A stretch of DNA of 64,000 bases, taken from NCBI GenBank assembly GCA_951804985.1, contig OX638135.1:9501058-9565057 (forward strand), given 5' to 3'. The DNA comes from Dryomyza anilis (Eukaryota; Arthropoda; Insecta; Diptera; Dryomyzidae). Position numbers and translations under genes: made by a program. The notes under the pieces are model-generated. The model was not told where the DNA came from, did not search any database, and saw nothing but the letters and a program-made list of their open reading frames with translations. Below are positions 33,396 to 45,400 of this stretch, one piece after another (position 1 is the first letter of the stretch; every line of letters starts with the position of its first letter).

Positions 33396-34112
33396 AAAAC
33401 CAGTTGGGAAGGTTAGATCACATGGGAAATTTTAAAGTAGGTGTTATTACGATAGTTAGGATTATCAAAATTATAGTCGGTCTATGCCGACTATAAATAC
33501 CCTACACATATGTATGGTTACCATTAAATGTAGTATATAGGTCACCAGGATATACGAATCCCGAAAATAACTACAAACTTTCAATCGCTGAAGCATTTTC
33601 ATTCATTTGATACCCATATATACAAATGGGTAGTTGTACCGAATTTCCATTTTTTTTAATTGAACCACAAGTCGTTTCGCCGGAAACCACTATGTATTTG
33701 AGCATGTATTTGAGCATGAGTCAACATATATTTTACATTTAAAAAAATTACCTAAGCACGTACACAATAAAATAGATCTGTAGATATACATTTTATATGA
33801 GGTATTTGAACATAAGTGGTCGGTTCTCAGGTCACAATAGACCGATCATGCCAATTTTCTTGTTCAGACAGCTTAGAAATATAAATAATCTAAATCTAAA
33901 GTTTCATTGTTTTAGCTCTTCTAATTTTCTGTAATCGTGATTTCAACAGACAGACAGAGGGACAGACAGACGGACGGACATCGCTAAATTGACTCAGGAG
34001 ATCATGCTGATCAAGAATATATATACTTTTCCATACCGGAGATGCTTCCTTCTGAGTGTTACAAACGGCGTACCAAACTGAATATACCCTTTCACTCTTA
34101 GTGTAGGGTATA
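33396..34112 (-). mobile_element. DINE-1/mini-me-like element D, copy 7, complete core
   Basis: The only array copy that continues past the RGAC tract (33949-33980) into the element's own core (TCGCTAAATTGACTCAGG, then GATCAAGAATATATATAC) and on to its 5' terminus (TAGTGTAGGGTATAAAA). In every other array copy the sequence switches to block U at the tract. This copy therefore shows the ancestral structure and marks the right edge of the array. Confidence 0.75.
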
Positions 34113-34142
34113 AAAGTGACGACTGCTGCTGCTGCTATTTCA

Positions 34143-35065
34143 TTTTCACATTGTTACGACGACAGTTGATGTTCGGTTTTTATGTGTGGCTGTGGTAGTC
34201 AAACACAACTACCGACAGTCGTTGTTCGGGTTTGTGCAAACAACTATTAGCCGAGTAGTCGGTCATGGTTCGGTTGCTGCGAATTACTGTCGTAGTTCAT
34301 ATTCAGAAACGAGCTCAATGGTTCGTGAATTGTTCAACGCGGCTGCGTAATACCTGCGATGGCTCATGCATTGGTACAATACACATAAAAATCTCGCCAA
34401 AAGGCAGCATTTGATGTTTGAAATTATTCTACCTGTGATGTGCATTCGTCAAAAACTGTACTCAAATGAAAAAACACACTAAGTCGGATGGGTTTGCATC
34501 CACACGATACAACCTGCTTGACAGACCAGCGAAAAAGTCAAACATTTTTGACTTCATCCAACCTGTCGTCATACTAGTCGTTCGTAGCATCCACACGGTA
34601 CGATTTCCGTACAACCCAACCAAGTTGTACAATTTGTAGTACCGTCTGGATGATGATAATGTGTTCATATGCAAAACAATATGTAAAGACCCCATTTTAA
34701 AGTGTGATTTCTCTCAAAACATTTCATTGGTGTAAAATAACATATTTTTCATGAAAAACATGCCAGATGTTTATTTTTACGGACGTATTAGTGTTATTAT
34801 TTAATGGGTAAATTAACTACGATTATTGTAGCAAATTTACTACTTCTAAATTAGATTTCTAAGAGTGTACGTTGTTGCCATAGTCTTTCGCAGCAGCGTT
34901 CAACCATTTACGAACCAGTTCTGTCGTTTCTGAATATGAACTACGACAGTAATTCGCAGCAACCGAACAATGACCGACCATTCGGCTAATAGTCAGTTTT
35001 TGTGGTTGACTGCCACAGCCATACACAAAAACCTAAGATCGACTATCGTCGTAACAATGTGAAAA
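34143..35065. repeat. Foldback element C
   Basis: The left arm 34143-34345 is an inverted match of the right arm 34893-35065, with for example GTCGTAGTTCATATTCAGAA on the left and TTCTGAATATGAACTACGAC on the right. Arms are about 175-200 bp with good identity. The spacer is about 550 bp without a coding frame. Inside the right arm, CTAAGAGTGTACG (34859-34872) resembles the inner AGAGTGTAC junction of foldback B, so the families may be related. Confidence 0.75.
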
Positions 35066-35929
35066 ATTAATATTTTAAATTTGATTTGCTACTTTTTGCT
35101 GTCATAGTTATAGTTTTTAGAAATGTGCTATTGACTACGCTGCTTTCCTGTTTGAAATATGACTATGCACAGCATAGTCATATTTTCATTGCTTTTGCTA
35201 TTCTGCTGGCAGCAACTTAAACTCTGAGTATTTTTGTACTACAGCCGTGGGAAAATGTTTTTTTTTGTGAGTTGATGGTGGCTTCCCTGCGCGCTACAGT
35301 TCAGTCGATTGTAAAAATTTTGTCGGCTTCCAGCTGACAGTCGCCGTTTATTTTTCCGTTTGCCGACGACGCCGACTAATTTGCCTCGGCTAAGATCTCT
35401 GCTCACGCGTTTTATAAGTGCAATAGGTCTAGTTATCTACATACTGTTATTCATATTTGGGTGATGATGCTGAAGTTTTGTCACAAGATTATTGTCAATG
35501 AAGTAAATGACAATAGCGGCTGAAAAGTGTAATTTACAGAAGGAGAAATAAAGTGAATTAAAAAGCACAAAAAAAAGAAGAAATTGTATACATATAGTGC
35601 AGTCTAAAGTAATGTAGAAATAATGTGTGAATAAATAATTTTCCGACCTTACACTTGAAGGTATTATAAATTTAATATAGAACTATGATTAAATTTCATG
35701 GGTTGTATAATTCTATAACTTAATATGTGTAGTTATGCACGTTTCATATAGTGTTTTTTTCGTAGATATATGCACACATACGCAAATTGTGCGATAAGTA
35801 GCGCTTCGATACGCACTTCCTCGATGTATCTCCTAGTTTCTCGAACAGCAAAGCCGGCAATGGTTTCCCAACATTTTTTTTTTGCACACATGCGCGATTT
35901 TTTTTGTTGGTTGCATGTATCAAAATGTA
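35066..35929. other. Intergenic, no gene recognised
   Basis: Holds a 13-bp-stem hairpin around 35156-35184 (AATATGACTATGC / GCATAGTCATATT). A GC-richer stretch at 35270-35410 (GCGCGCTACAGTTCAGTCG; TTTGCCGACGACGCCGACTA) could be the 5' region of an unrecognised element. The rest is AT-rich and featureless. Confidence 0.4.
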
Positions 35930-36420
35930 TCAAAAACAATGTTGCAAATATTTTCCCCATACCATGGTGTAGCCTCCACCGTGCATGTCTGTCTTAAAAG
36001 TATATTTATCATGGTATTCTGTATTCACTGACCGTCGGATCGGTATTATACGATCAGAGTTAACTTTTGTCTCATCGGACCAAAGAAATTTACGCCATTT
36101 GTTGTCTGGCCACAAAAGATGTTGTTCTGCAAAATGTAATCTATGGAAATTTAATAGGTATGGATCGTTTCTTGCACTTTTTGCCCTCAGATTTTCGTTA
36201 TTCAGCCTTTTACAATTAGTGGATTGCTTCATGTCAAGAATTAAGTCCTTTGGATTAAACAGCCAGTTTTATTTTTACATGTCGCAAATAAAACTTTTTG
36301 TGTCAGACGAAATTTTTGATTTTTGGCCTCGTGCATCTAATTTATGGACTCAATTAATTGAATTTATAGAAATTGTCTTAGAGTATACAAGAATTTCTGC
36401 AATTTTCTGGTAAGACTTGC
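35930..36420 (-). pseudogene. Tc1-family transposase remnant
   Basis: On the minus strand, 36420 to 36235 gives an N-terminal helix-turn-helix-like stretch with stops (KIAEILVYS; VHKLDARGQKSKIS). From 36232 a 100-codon open piece includes FLWSDETKVN, which holds the first catalytic Asp of the DDE domain, followed by TDMHGGGYTMVWG. The C-terminal two catalytic residues are missing. Terminal repeats were not found. Decayed and inactive. Confidence 0.75.
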
Positions 36421-36643
36421 CGTTACTGTGTAGTTGTTTTTATTAGATAAATGTTTTCGGCGCTACACTACTGCTATAATTGCCCCAAATCCAACAACTA
36501 TATTTTCTAAGTAAAAAAATAAAAATTATTTTCTAACTTAAGAACATACTATTACTTTAACAATGATAAATTATTTTAAAAAAATTAAATATTTAAAAAA
36601 TAAATCAAATAATTGCAATTTCGCACATCACTGTATATTTTGT
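36421..36643. other. AT-rich spacer, nothing recognised
   Basis: Low-complexity AT-rich sequence between the Tc1 remnant and a foldback B arm. No ORF, repeat family or signal was seen. Confidence 0.4.
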
Positions 36644-36743
36644 TACACTCTAAGAAAAATTTACTATAATAAATGTAGGAAGCCTGTTTCCTCTTATTAA
36701 TGAAGTAAATTCCAATGAATGTGTAAAAATATATTATACAGAA
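36644..36743. repeat. Stand-alone right arm of foldback B
   Basis: ACACTCTAAGAAAAATTTAC through TCCAATGAATGTGTAAA matches the right arm of B, outside the array. The central palindrome is degraded to GGAAGCCTGTTTCC. Shows that B-type sequences also exist dispersed. Confidence 0.65.
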
Positions 36744-36785
36744 AAATATGGGCTAAAGATCACTTTACCGGCCGATGTGAAATTT

Positions 36786-36895
36786 AAAAAAAAACGAGTT
36801 GGGAAAGTTAGGTCACATGGGTAAGTTCGGTCATATGGGGCGGACTTTTATAGTCGGTCGGGCCCGACTATGGAATACCCTACACCATTGGTGGG
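36786..36895 (-). mobile_element. Diverged D-type fragment
   Basis: A short piece with the D 3' end (GAGTTGGGAAAGTTAGGTCA) and a hairpin of related form (TATAGTCGGTCGGGCCCGACTA), followed by ATACCCTACACC. A different subfamily from the array copies: the loop-proximal bases extend the palindrome. Confidence 0.5.
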
Positions 36896-37401
36896 ATATT
36901 TAATTGTATATTTTAATTTTAAAGTTTTTAATTATACTGAACCTGCCCACCCTCAGAATATTATTCACATATCAGAAATTTACATCTTATATCCCCATAA
37001 TTTAAAAATTGATATAAAAGTATAAAAAACGAATACAAAAAATTAGAAAAATGTAAATGGGCGGACCACTCCTATATTCAAAAATTTTGTAAGGATAATA
37101 TTTCATAGGTTTGATTTTAATAATTTACGGTTCAAATTTCCACTATGAAAACCACTATGAAAAAAAAGTGGGCGGATCACGCCCTTTTTTGGAACACATT
37201 GGATTTGGTGATTCATTTTTTTGCGCCTTTTTTCCAATTTTTTCTAAAATGCGCCCCAAAAATTTATTTTGCGCCCTTTTTTTATATTTTGTCATCAAAT
37301 ACAGTGAATAATGAATTATACACAACTGTACTTCTTTAAACCAACTTTTTTTTCTTTAAATCAACCGTTTAATTTGCTTAAAAAAAACAAAAAAAAATAT
37401 A
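36896..37401. other. AT-rich intergenic, nothing recognised
   Basis: Runs such as AAGTGGGCGGATCACGCCC and GCGCCCTTTTTT suggest worn repeats. No coding frame beyond chance and no element ends were identified. Confidence 0.35.
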
Positions 37402-38050
37402 GGGTGCGGTCGGATCTGTGGTACCCTAGAAAAATCGAATCCGGTGCACCTACATATTTGGTCATATAGGTACTCAAATGAAAGGTAATAATGCCACATT
37501 TGTAATTATATAGATATTTTTATGATCTAATAACCATAGCGATTAGAATTTGTAATTATGTAAAAAATAAAATTAAAATGAAATGCTGATTGTTGAGAAA
37601 AATATTTAATTATTTATCAAAATGACGAAGAAAATTTTGAAATGAATAGGTAACGCTGAAAGGCTTTCTTAAAATTTTCTAGAAGTGGCCCAAGAGTTAA
37701 TTATAATATTTCGTTGGGAAGTTATATCGAAGAAGCGCCGAAGGCGACATTTTTTATAAAATATTAAATTTTATATTTTTTAAAACATAAATACAAAAGT
37801 GTATAATAGACTCCTGATTAAATTTCTTTTCGTTTGGGTACCCACACTTGTATCTATATATAATTCGTGTTTAAAATGAACTCAGTTGTTAAAACTAAAA
37901 AGGGTCCTGAGGTTACTGGGGTTATCGGATCATGAACATAATAACATATTAATCGTGAGATCAATATCTTTCATTTCAGTACCTACATGTTCATATAGGT
38001 AGGTGTATAAGGTTTCGATTTATCTGGGGTACCACAAGTCCGATAGTTTG
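37402..38050. repeat. Foldback element E
   Basis: The left arm 37410-37550 and right arm about 37900-38043 are inverted: TGTGGTACCCTAGAAAAATC on the left against GATTTATCTGGGGTACCACA on the right, continuing through TAGGTACTCAAATGAAAG / CTTTCATTTCAGTACCTA. Identity is about 80% over roughly 145 bp. The spacer of about 350 bp has no frame. Confidence 0.65.
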
Positions 38051-38285
38051 AAGAAAAAATATTTCACTTCCTCCGGTTATATAAAGTTCAGCCAATTTTT
38101 TTGTTTGTTTGGAGATTTTTTGGTAGGAGTAACTACTTTTTTATATATATCAAAATTAATAATGAATTTAATAAATATGTATCTAAAACAAAAATTATAT
38201 TTGAATTTTGAAAGTATTTATCAAAAATAATTATTTTTAACTTTAATAATATGAACTTTTATTTATATTTCTCAAATATAATTAT

Positions 38286-40318
38286 CAAGGATTGAAACCG
38301 TAACCGAAACCGATATCCGTTTAAAACCGTTTCATTTTTAAAACCGAAACCGTAACCGAAACCGTCATATGAAAATCAGAAATAAACCGATATCCAAAAC
38401 CGATATAAACGGTTTCGGTTTTATACCGGTTTGAAACGGTTTTTGTAAAGTACCTACAAATAGAAACAAAGAAAAGAACATTTTAAGTAAAATGTCATTT
38501 AATAAAATTTTAAGTTCCCAAAATTTTTTCAATGCTAAAGAATATAAGCATCTTAAAAATAAGGTCTATGAAGCACTTTTGTAGCGGTAAATAGCTTCAA
38601 AAGTGCTTCAAAAGTCGCTTCAATAAGATAAAATAGACAAAACAATGTTTTTTTCGCTTTTCTTCGCTACGCTAGTTCGATTGTACATATGCACATTATT
38701 ATTTTTGTTTTATTTTTATACATAGTTTTTTTGTTAATTGTAAAATCATGAAGTTTACTTAAGTCAAGTTCTATGTGCATTATTTCATTCAACTTATAAA
38801 ACAAACAAAAAAAAAGAATAATAATATATGAACATTTTCACAGTGTACCTCATTTCGCTTATATATTGCTTTTTGTGTTTTTCTTTTTCACAAATCCGCT
38901 GATTCGTTTGAAAGTGCAACAACAACAGAAATGCAAATAAAGCACCATGACAATAAAGCAGCATCCAAGCTTTTGATAGAATTTTTGGCGGGACTTTTTT
39001 TGTACCACAAAGAAAACTTGTTGTTGTTGCCAACTAGATAACTGTACTGGATACATACATGAAGTGCGGTGTCATGCGACTGTCTGCTATCATGCGTCTG
39101 TCCGTTGTCATGCGTCTGTCTGTTGTCATGCGTCTGTTTGTTGCCATGCGATGATACCGGATAGCAACAAAGAGTTGTCGTTGTGAAAGTGTGTATATAC
39201 GAATCGTAATACGTTATTGTTGTATTCTCTTCTTTCTGTTAGTGTTCGCTTTGTAGCGTTTGCGTTTAAGTCGCAAAAAAAATGTTACTCTGCAAGATAT
39301 TATTTGTGTTATCTTTACATACGGTGCGTGTAGCATACGGATTTTTTTTAATCACTGACGAAAACAGAAATATGGCTATACGAAATATTTCATATATTTA
39401 TTATGAATGTATAATATACATTGAACATATTATGTTAATTTTATTATGGCCTTGAGATTTTGAATTGTCTTGTCAACATCACTTGATTTATACAATTATA
39501 TTTTATTAGTTAATTCTTGTTAAAATATAAATCAAATTTTTTTGTTAGTAAAATAATTTATTTTTTGTTGAAGAAATTGTAAATATGGAAAATGAGTACA
39601 ATTAGTGTTCAAATTCTATTCATTTTCGTAATTAATATGCAGTTTAAGATATTTGTCTTCGATCTTTTATTTAAAATTTAAAAAGTGAGATTTTGCAAGA
39701 TTCTTGCAAGCAAGAGCAAGTAAGGTATTGTAAGAACAAGATCATATGTACCTATGCAAGAGCAAGACTCAGCGTGTAAGAACAAGATTACCATTTCTTG
39801 CCTTGCTCTTGCAAATGATAATCACTATTTTACATATATTGCAGTTCACTGAATTGTTGAAATTTAATTTCTTTAGCTTTTATGGTTGGACATTGTACAA
39901 AATTATTCTTCTTTGCAATTAAGATCATATCTCAGGTTATGTCAGAAAGTTGCTTTTCATTGGTGTGTGGTCACGAAATTTTAAATTAAAATTTTTTCTT
40001 GACGTAATCAATTAAATAATTAATAAAACACAATATTTTAACTAAAATAACAACAAACATTGTTTAAATTACGTTTCCCACTTTACCCCAATATCATAAT
40101 TTGAATATAACTGCACCACAATGTTAAGTTATTTGAAAAATATGAAAAATAGAAAATTTATACAAAAACCGAAATCAAAACCGAAACCGTAACATGGAAC
40201 CGGTATACCGAAACCGTTTCGTTATAAAAACTTAAAACCGAAACCGTAACCGTAACCGAAACGCGGAAAAAACCGAAACCGAAATCGAAACCGTTATTCG
40301 TTTAGGTTTCAATCCTTG
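38286..40318. mobile_element. hAT-like non-autonomous DNA element, complete
   Basis: Terminal inverted repeats CAAGGATTGAAACC and GGTTTCAATCCTTG are bounded by an exact 8-bp target duplication ATAATTAT (38278-38285 and 40319-40326), the hAT signature. Both subterminal regions (38286-38455 and 40165-40318) are packed with ACCGAAACC-type repeats, in both orientations on the left. The 2,033-bp element encodes no transposase. Internal TGTCATGCGTCTGTCTGTTG repeats lie at 39072-39150, and a CAAGAGCAAG-rich stretch lies near 39700-39815. Confidence 0.8.
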
Positions 40319-40326
40319 ATAATTAT

Positions 40327-40784
40327 TAAAAAATATTTTAAAATATAACAGTCCTATAATAAAAATAAGATCATAAATTAAAAATGTTCATCGAATGTTG
40401 TCTAATGGTACCCTTTGTTTTACAGTGCCATCATTTCTTACAATGACTTTTTACATATAAATTTAAAAAAATATATATATTTTTGGTCTCTGATTTTACG
40501 AAGCTGTACATATCGCAGTATCCTTTGGAAACAAAATTCAATTTGTGTATTATATTAAAGATGATCAATACCGACATCTCGTTGGAACACTACTTCAGAT
40601 ATACACAATGTATTTTTAATAATTATTTTCACATAACAAGTCAGCATATTTCGAAAAGCAAAAATATTTGAATTTGATTTTTTTTAAGTATAACATTTGT
40701 ACCAAACTTAAGTTTGATATTTAACCTAGTTTTTTGTACCATTTATTCAAGAGTTAAAAGGTAGTAGTTATTTCACCAATTATT
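40327..40784. other. AT-rich intergenic, nothing recognised
   Basis: Lies between the hAT-like element and the I-like retrotransposon. One 62-codon frame at 40483 has no protein-like features and is probably chance. Confidence 0.4.
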
Positions 40785-40972
40785 AAATTAATTTCAGTCT
40801 CTCTCTGGCATTTGCCGCATAAAGATCATTTCTTTTCGCTGTAGTTTCGGGTTTGACAATTAATATACATTCGCTCACTACGTATACAATTCGCTTCTCT
40901 GTATTAAATTCTAATAAATTAAATTCAGTGATTTAAACCAAAAATATAACAGTTGGCTGAAGCCGCCTGAAA

Positions 40973-42405
40973 ATGAACGGGGTTAATCCCCCCAGGCATA
41001 ATAGGTTTAAAGACCTAGATCCCGACATTTTTCCAACAATTTCACGTAAAAACAATAAGCGCACACGATCGAATGCTTTTACAACGAATGATGAACAAGA
41101 TTTGACACCCAATGACGACCACATACCTCGGTATCTAGTGATTTCTGACATAGGAAACACAAATGATGAACATGTACCCCCTCTATCGTCTTATAACGTT
41201 TTCCAAATCGAAAAAGGTCTCAAGTTTATCTCTCGGGATTATACCGATGTAATTAAACTTAAATCCGGTGATCTTCTTCTCAAAACACTAAACCGAAAAA
41301 CAGCCGAAACATTCTTAAAAGCAACTTATGTAGATTCCGTCAAAGTTAAAATATCATCGCATAAGAATCTCAACTCATCACAAGGAAGAATATTTTCTAA
41401 AAATATTGTGATCATTTCCGATGATGAATTGCTAACGTCTCTGAAAAACCAGAATGTTTTAGATGTACGCAAAATAATGAAATCCGTCGATGGAAAACTC
41501 GTTGCAACTGGAGCAGCAATTAACACTTTTGATTTAATTCGCCGCCCTGAACACATCAAACTTGGCTGGCAAAGAGTACATGTTGCCGAACATATTCCCA
41601 ATCATATGAGATGCGTAAATTGTCAAAAGTTGGGACACACAAAAAAATGGTGCCGCAATGTTGAGAACTGTCGAGAATGCGCTAACCCCCCACCACATGA
41701 TAGCTGCACTAGGAAATTCTGCGTAAATTGCAACGAAGAAACTCACACATCGTATGATCCCTCCTGCAAAACATTTCTCAAACACAAGACAATCAACAAA
41801 ATTAAAATAGCGAGGCATGGGCAATTTTCAATGACAATCCAACACTACATACAATAATACCGTTCACCAAAAACACAAACTCTCCTACTCTGGCACAAGT
41901 TTTAATAAACTCTAATCGTGCAGAAATTTCGCAAAACAAGAACACAACTAAAAACACAAATACCAAACTAACTCAAAATGAACAACAAATTTCAGAATCG
42001 CCAACCTTCTCTTCACTCAATACCAATACCATACTCTCAACTAAAAACACAAATACCAAACTAACTCAAAAAGAACAACAAATTTCAGAATCACCAAACT
42101 TCTCTTCACTCAGCACCTCAAACGATACAGAAAACACCAATCACATAAAATCTACATCTTCCGTATGCTCAACAACAACAACAACAACTAAATCAAATAA
42201 ATTACAGTCGTCCGCAAATAACAGTGACCAAATGGAAACTGAAAACATCGATCAAGAATCTTCAACATCAACTCATTCTGCCTTAGACTCACCAACTTCA
42301 AATTTATTCAGAAAATTTCCAAATTTAAACGTCATCATCACATCAAACACTTTAAGAAAAGCAAATTACAAAACAAACAATAATAATAAAAACAAAGAAA
42401 ATTAA
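40973..42405 (+). pseudogene. ORF1 (gag-like) of the I-like element, one frameshift
   Basis: Starts at ATG 40973, 176 bp into the element. The N-terminal 200 residues include RYLVISDIGNT and a helical region. Zinc-knuckle cluster at about residues 212-265: CVNCQKLGHTKKWC, CRECANPPPHDSC and CVNCNEETHTSYDPSC. The frame ends at 41857, but a +1 shift near 41810 opens a continuation (AWAIFNDNPTLH...) that runs to 42405 as a Ser/Thr/Asn-rich tail. A 93-bp (31-residue) direct repeat lies in that tail at 41945-42037 and 42038-42120. A single indel therefore breaks an otherwise long ORF1. Confidence 0.75.
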
Positions 42406-42484
42406 AAACATATTACAATTCATTATCCCTACAAACTATTAAAAAGTACCCTATTACTATATATTTCATTTTATATTAATAATT

Positions 42485-45400
42485 ATGAATATTGGATTAG
42501 ATTTAATAATAATACAATGGAATATACAGGGATACACAAACAATAAATATGCTCTAGAACATATAGTATCCAAACACAATCCGGATATAATCATACTACA
42601 AGAAACACATGTTGTAGAAAAAAACTTACAATTTTTACATTTACCGCACTATAAAGTTTTTCACCATAACAAGGATTTCTCATATGCAAAATCGGGAACT
42701 GCAATTCTTACTAAAGAAAATTTAAATGTATCTGACCACAAAATTTCTACAAATAATCTGCTTTTTCAATCTATCACTATCCATGGAATGACAGATTTAC
42801 ACATTACAAATATTTATAAGGAGACGGATGTTTATCTTACACCACATTTAGTCAGTGAAATTCACAAATTTACTTCAGGACATCATCTTATTGTCGGGGA
42901 CCTTAACTCTCAGAATACTCTGTGGGGATCAAGAAGCACTTCTAGTAGTGGTTTTATATGGGAAGATTTTATTAATGAAAGGAATCTATTCTAAACGATG
43001 GGTCTCCCACACTACTTAATACTAGAAACACTTTAACTGCAGTGGACGTTTCAATGGCTAGTGTTGACCTCGCACCCCTGATCAATTGGAACTGCTTTCC
43101 TCAACCTGAAACACATGATCACATCCCAATCATCATGTCTAATAACAGGGCAACGAAACAAAAACAACATGTCGCAAAATTCACTTTCTCTAACTAAAAA
43201 TGACACATTTAATTACACCTTTACAGAGTCAAATAATGTCAATAAAGAATCCGCCCAAATCAAAAGAATTATACGCAAATCAGCAAACGAATAAATTCCA
43301 GTCTCTCATAAACCCCATCAAAGAAGCAGTCCTGTCTGGTTTAACAGCGATATTGCTAAATTAATAGGGGAAAAAAACAAGGCTTGGAAAAACTTCAAAA
43401 AGAGGAGATCGATCAAAAATATAATATATTATAAAAAAAACTTGCGCTCAAGTTAAAAGAGCATGTAAACAAGCAAAACAAACTACGTGGAATAATTTCT
43501 TAAACTCTCTTAACCCAACTATGGACATTAGAGTACTCTGGAATAAGGTTAAGAACATTCGATCCAAACATTCTTTTAATTTCCCCCCAATTTTTACGAA
43601 CAACTTGGTAATTTCTGATCCTGCGGACATTGCGGACACCTTTGCAGACACCTGGAGTTCGATCGGTTCCGACAATTCGTACGACTTTAACATTATTGAG
43701 GAAAAAAGAAATTTCGATATTAATAAACTGCTTGAAAAGGGGCTGAATAATAAACACACGCTGGACAAAGTCGACATTACTGAATTAGAAATGGTACTTT
43801 CAACATCCAAGGGTACTACACCTTAGAGAGACATGATTACATACACTATGATAAAAAATTGTTCAACGCAACTTAAATACCGCTTATGCAGGCTTTACAG
43901 CAACATTATTGCTTCGGGTATATACCCGCTCGATTGGAAGCATGGTATTCTGAGTCCAATTCCAAAAACTGGAAAAAATCCGAACAGTATAGAAGGCTAT
44001 CGCCCTATTTCCCTACTTCCAGTGTTATCTAAAATTTTAGATAAAATATTAACCCTAAGGATCAGAAACTGTGCGAAAGGACACCTATTAAACGAGCAAC
44101 ATGCATTCTTTCCAAACCGAGGCGTCCACACACTATGCCACGCTCTAGAATCTCAATTAAAAAAGAATATTAAACAAAATAAACACAGCGTCATACTCTC
44201 TGAAGACCTCGAAAAAGCTTTTGATCGAGTGATATCTATATTTATTATTAAAGAGCTTTACGAATGGGGAATACCTAATAAATTACTTCGACTAATATTG
44301 TCGTTTTTAACGCATCGAAGCGTAGCTGTCAGGGTAGACGGTTTTCTTTCTAGATCAATAAATCTCGACAATGGAATTCCGCAGGGTTCGCAGCTTTCTG
44401 TTGTACTGTTTTTGATATATACTAACTCTCTAGCAAAAATTTTAAAAAAATATAATTGCATCGATTTTTTTTGTTATATATGCAGATAACATCTTTGTAA
44501 TTGCATCCGGTATTCCAGATGAGATAGCTACCAACTTAAATAAAATAGATAACGAAGTACATACATGTGCAAAATCAACTGCAGCCGTCATCCCCATTAA
44601 TAAAGTTGAAGCATTACATATATGCAGAAAATACAAATGTGGATCCTCTATTTTAAAGATAAGAGAACACCCAATTAAAATTGAGAATGGTATGAGAATA
44701 CTAGGACTTTTATTCTCAAAAAATGCTTTATGGAATGGACATTGCACAAAGGTTTTAGAAAAACTTAAAAATATCAATAATCTACTTAGAATTATATGCT
44801 CAAGAAAGAAGGGTCCTCATATTGACACTGCTATTGCTGTTGCACGGGCTCTCGTCGAAGGTACAGTGCAGCATTGCATCACATTGTATGGATGGACTAC
44901 AGAAAGCAACAAAAAGAAAATTAACATTTCAATGAATAGATGGTTTAGGACTGCATCTGGTCTTTTGACAGCTACACATCTGGATGCTCTCAGAATTGAA
45001 GCGCGATTCCACGATTTTGAATGGTTGTTATACAATAGATCTGTCAAATTAGCTGCTAAAACGCCTACAGAACCGACAAATGTTTTACATAATTTGTCTT
45101 GAAACTTTTTATTGACCAAACCTGCAACAAGACCAGCCTTTCCGCGTTCCAACATATATTTAATTATTTCCGTTCCATAAACATACCAACAACCATTAAA
45201 CCAGGTTGAACTATATTTTAAAAATTGAGATTGAAAACAGTTTATTCAAAGATCGGAAAAATGACTGTAACCCAGATGTCTTCAGAATGAAATATCTAGA
45301 ACGCTTACACAGTTTTAATCCTGGGACTATTCTTTTTACTGATGGCTCTTGCATAGGAAGTGCAGCCACATATTCGGTCGTAGAGCAGATTTCCGTCAAT

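Larger units (their letters stand above)
1..34115. repeat. Composite tandem array of blocks B-D-U-A, about nine units
   Basis: The same ordered blocks recur across the left half: B (foldback), D (DINE-1/mini-me-like, reversed), U (unclassified), A (CCCGGGTA foldback). Complete B-D-U-A runs are seen at 1-2552 (B cut by the window edge), 6857-9532, 13837-20438 and 28268-32378. Shortened units are B-A at 2556-6853 and 9536-13833 (each split by a CR1 element), B-D-U at 20442-27016 and B remnant-D-U at 27017-28267. A last B-D unit is 32382-34112. The fixed order shows the composite was amplified as a unit rather than by independent insertions. The mechanism, probably unequal exchange between B or A copies, is inferred. 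Confidence 0.85.

Noticed and set aside
35733..35960. 75-codon minus-strand frame overlapping the Tc1 remnant
   Set aside because: Wrong frame relative to the transposase motif, with no domain features.
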